Source: Dactylococcopsis salina PCC 8305 (GTDB taxonomy: Bacteria > Cyanobacteriota > Cyanobacteriia > Cyanobacteriales > Rubidibacteraceae). Taken from it: DNA of 64,000 bases. The translations under genes and the position numbers were made by a program. The DNA lies in assembly GCF_000317615.1 (NCBI RefSeq), contig NC_019780.1:992001-1056000 (forward strand), in the 5' to 3' direction. Position 1 is the first letter of the stretch, and every line of letters starts with the position of its first letter. The notes beneath the pieces are model-generated. The model searched no databases. It saw only the letters and a list, made by a program, of their open reading frames with translations, and was not told the origin of the DNA. This document shows, piece after piece, positions 63,701 to 64,000 of this stretch.

Positions 63701-64000
63701 TCAGCGATCTGGGCACAGGCATTGATAACATTACCTTGTCTCCAGCAGAAGAGGAAGTGACAGACCTTCCCACTGCGCCTGAAGGAAAAACAGGGGAAAG
63801 CTGGGGCGATCCTCACATCGTCACCTTCGATGAAGTTGCTTACGACTTTCAAGCCGCCGCAGAATTTATTCTGGCTCAAGAAACCGAAGGCACTTTAGAA
63901 GTGCAAGTGCGCCAAGAACCGGTGAGTAACAATGTCAGCGTCAATACGGCTGTCGCCACTACCCTTGATGGGGAAACCGTCATGATTGATGTCAGTGATG
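60724..64000 (+). CDS. Giant secreted multi-domain repeat protein (partial, runs off window)
   Basis: The frame opens at ATG 60724 and stays open to the window end (over 1090 residues). In order: an N-terminal domain with the protease-like motif RVFLEEIGHAIDAQIN (about residues 130-150); a CSLREAI-type step TNTEDSGAGSLRQAITEANN; a right-handed beta-helix with repeated Gly-Gly-Gly-Ile turns (about 230-560); a choice-of-anchor-like end LQDNGGSTLTHLLLEGSPAI; two cadherin/Ig-like repeats (NAEDDEVSTIVGNSVIVNVL, then LDDAATTTVNAEVAINVFAN); and a von Willebrand D-type start SWGDPHIVTFDEVAYDFQAA. There is no classical signal peptide, so type I (RTX-like) or another non-Sec export is likely. It is probably an adhesin or S-layer-associated protein. 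Confidence 0.85.
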   Translation, partial: MSSELISSQNSKSQDIWLEQIITPLANFEVSKNNYQLSLETINFAFEQATSILSEFINSPDVNKKLAIALGKIELQTELASEPFQFPNLLLINSSILGGALGGYASQTNEIFFSDSLIDNPILLSRVFLEEIGHAIDAQINSIDSPGDEGAIFASLVQREVLSPQDLAELKQENDRATVVINGERVTIEQANFIVTNTEDSGAGSLRQAITEANNTNGADTITFDANLSGQTITLTGEQLEITDSVTIEGLGAEELTIDATGNSRAFSVSDEQTDNPLQVSIEGVTITGGSAVGPDDNTLTTDRFGGGIFNREILTLTDVAIEGNSAERDGGGIYNDRFGGILTVIDSLISENQTSDQFGNGAGIGNGGTLNLNNTTISTNSASSAGGGITNFSDGQIALNNSRIEDNTAYSGGGIDNDGIFTISSSTIANNVATNNGGGIRNAGSDEVGMTISRSTISGNSALVGGGIDNANELLITNSTVSSNSAETQGGGINNTNTLTLVSSTIAQNTAPSAGGLFNPEGELTLINSLIAGNDSQDLLNEIQEGFITRTGVINSNGVNLVADGSFTRENILNVDPLLSPLQDNGGSTLTHLLLEGSPAIDVGETTFISDEFEQRGQGFDRVVNGTVDLGAVEVDNTGLEPNTPPNAEDDEVSTIVGNSVIVNVLENDNDEDGDPLTVTIVTPPEQGVAEVVGENNAQIAYSSNQDFSGTDTLVYEVSDGRTGTDTATVTIQVEPIALDDAATTTVNAEVAINVFANDLPINGEGLTLTFDETSVNGGAIEQDADTDELIYAPPTDFTGTDTFNYTISDGSFSSEAVVSVTVEESLFGAIVVDFEEGFTDQQEVTSPISVPNNEVTLTVGSGTTGPGDSNPFIAQVGDPQTAFIPNDDAEEEAVGNFFLTDESNGPNNSLNYFIEFDQPIPSLSVDLLDFVDEQSNDASVSLTVFSDSFSTVVGEASSSLTEGDAENTDFENLSVTNPSGLIQSASIVTQFSDLGTGIDNITLSPAEEEVTDLPTAPEGKTGESWGDPHIVTFDEVAYDFQAAAEFILAQETEGTLEVQVRQEPVSNNVSVNTAVATTLDGETVMIDVSD

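Overview
The window is from a cyanobacterium. HIP1 octamers (GCGATCGC) are scattered throughout. The core genes are typical of the phylum: ycf23, ycf46, a DUF1257/Ycf35-like gene, CrtISO-type carotenoid isomerase, DUF760, DUF2555, PEP-CTERM-type sorting, and an fbp-tal-zwf-opcA cluster for the oxidative pentose phosphate route. Heptameric short tandem repeats fill many gaps. A unicellular, possibly halotolerant, Chroococcales-type genome is plausible, but I cannot name the species from sequence alone.

Layout. 1-2.3 kb: a PEP-CTERM-type exoprotein gene with a frameshift, a TnpB relic and a DUF760 gene. 2.3-9.7 kb: obgE followed by a large repeat field, then an RND efflux pump and adaptor divergent from a PadR regulator. 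9.7-24.8 kb: mostly housekeeping genes (upp, mazEF, crtISO, rbfA, a GH3 enzyme, ycf23, acs, purN, a peptide-type permease, coaBC, DUF2555, a branched-chain-type binding protein), plus a candidate small RNA at about 11.13-11.20 kb. 24.8-37.7 kb: a wrecked accessory island. It holds a MITE-truncated TPR gene and a decayed type III-B (Cmr) CRISPR effector module reading leftwards (cmr2, cmr3, cmr4 and a further RAMP gene). The module is broken by an IS1-like element, an IS200/IS605-type relic and two nested group II introns that form a twintron. A 35-bp CRISPR-like repeat lies on each side of the module. 37.7-50 kb: toxin-antitoxin-like small genes, two copies of a DUF4258-DUF2283 pair, and a chaperone-flavoured cluster (Ycf46 AAA+ ATPase, DUF1257, an LRV repeat protein, DUF2997, a membrane-anchored GrpE-like protein). 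An Hsp70-like C-terminal stump lies beyond an IS1 insertion. 50-57.5 kb: queC, an OFA-type MFS transporter, and the opcA-zwf-tal-fbp cluster on the minus strand. 57.6-60.3 kb: a third full-length group II intron, in the 5' leader of fbp and in the same orientation. 60.7-64 kb: the first 3.3 kb of a very large secreted repeat protein that runs off the window.

How genes work together. fbp, tal, zwf and opcA form a co-directional set for carbon turnover and NADPH supply. The efflux pump, adaptor and PadR gene form a drug-response-like unit. The 39.8-45 kb cluster (AAA+ ATPase, DUF1257, DUF2997, GrpE-like, LRV protein) looks like one functional neighbourhood, and the ATPase and the LRV protein share an N-terminal TDAVLG motif. 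The Cmr module has lost several core domains and is almost certainly not functional as it stands.

The strongest observations are the twintron, the exact in-frame rejoining of the two cmr4 halves across a 5.6-kb insertion, a MITE that supplies the stop codon of a TPR gene, a stand-alone sRNA candidate, and an intron in the fbp leader. No tRNA or rRNA gene was recognised.
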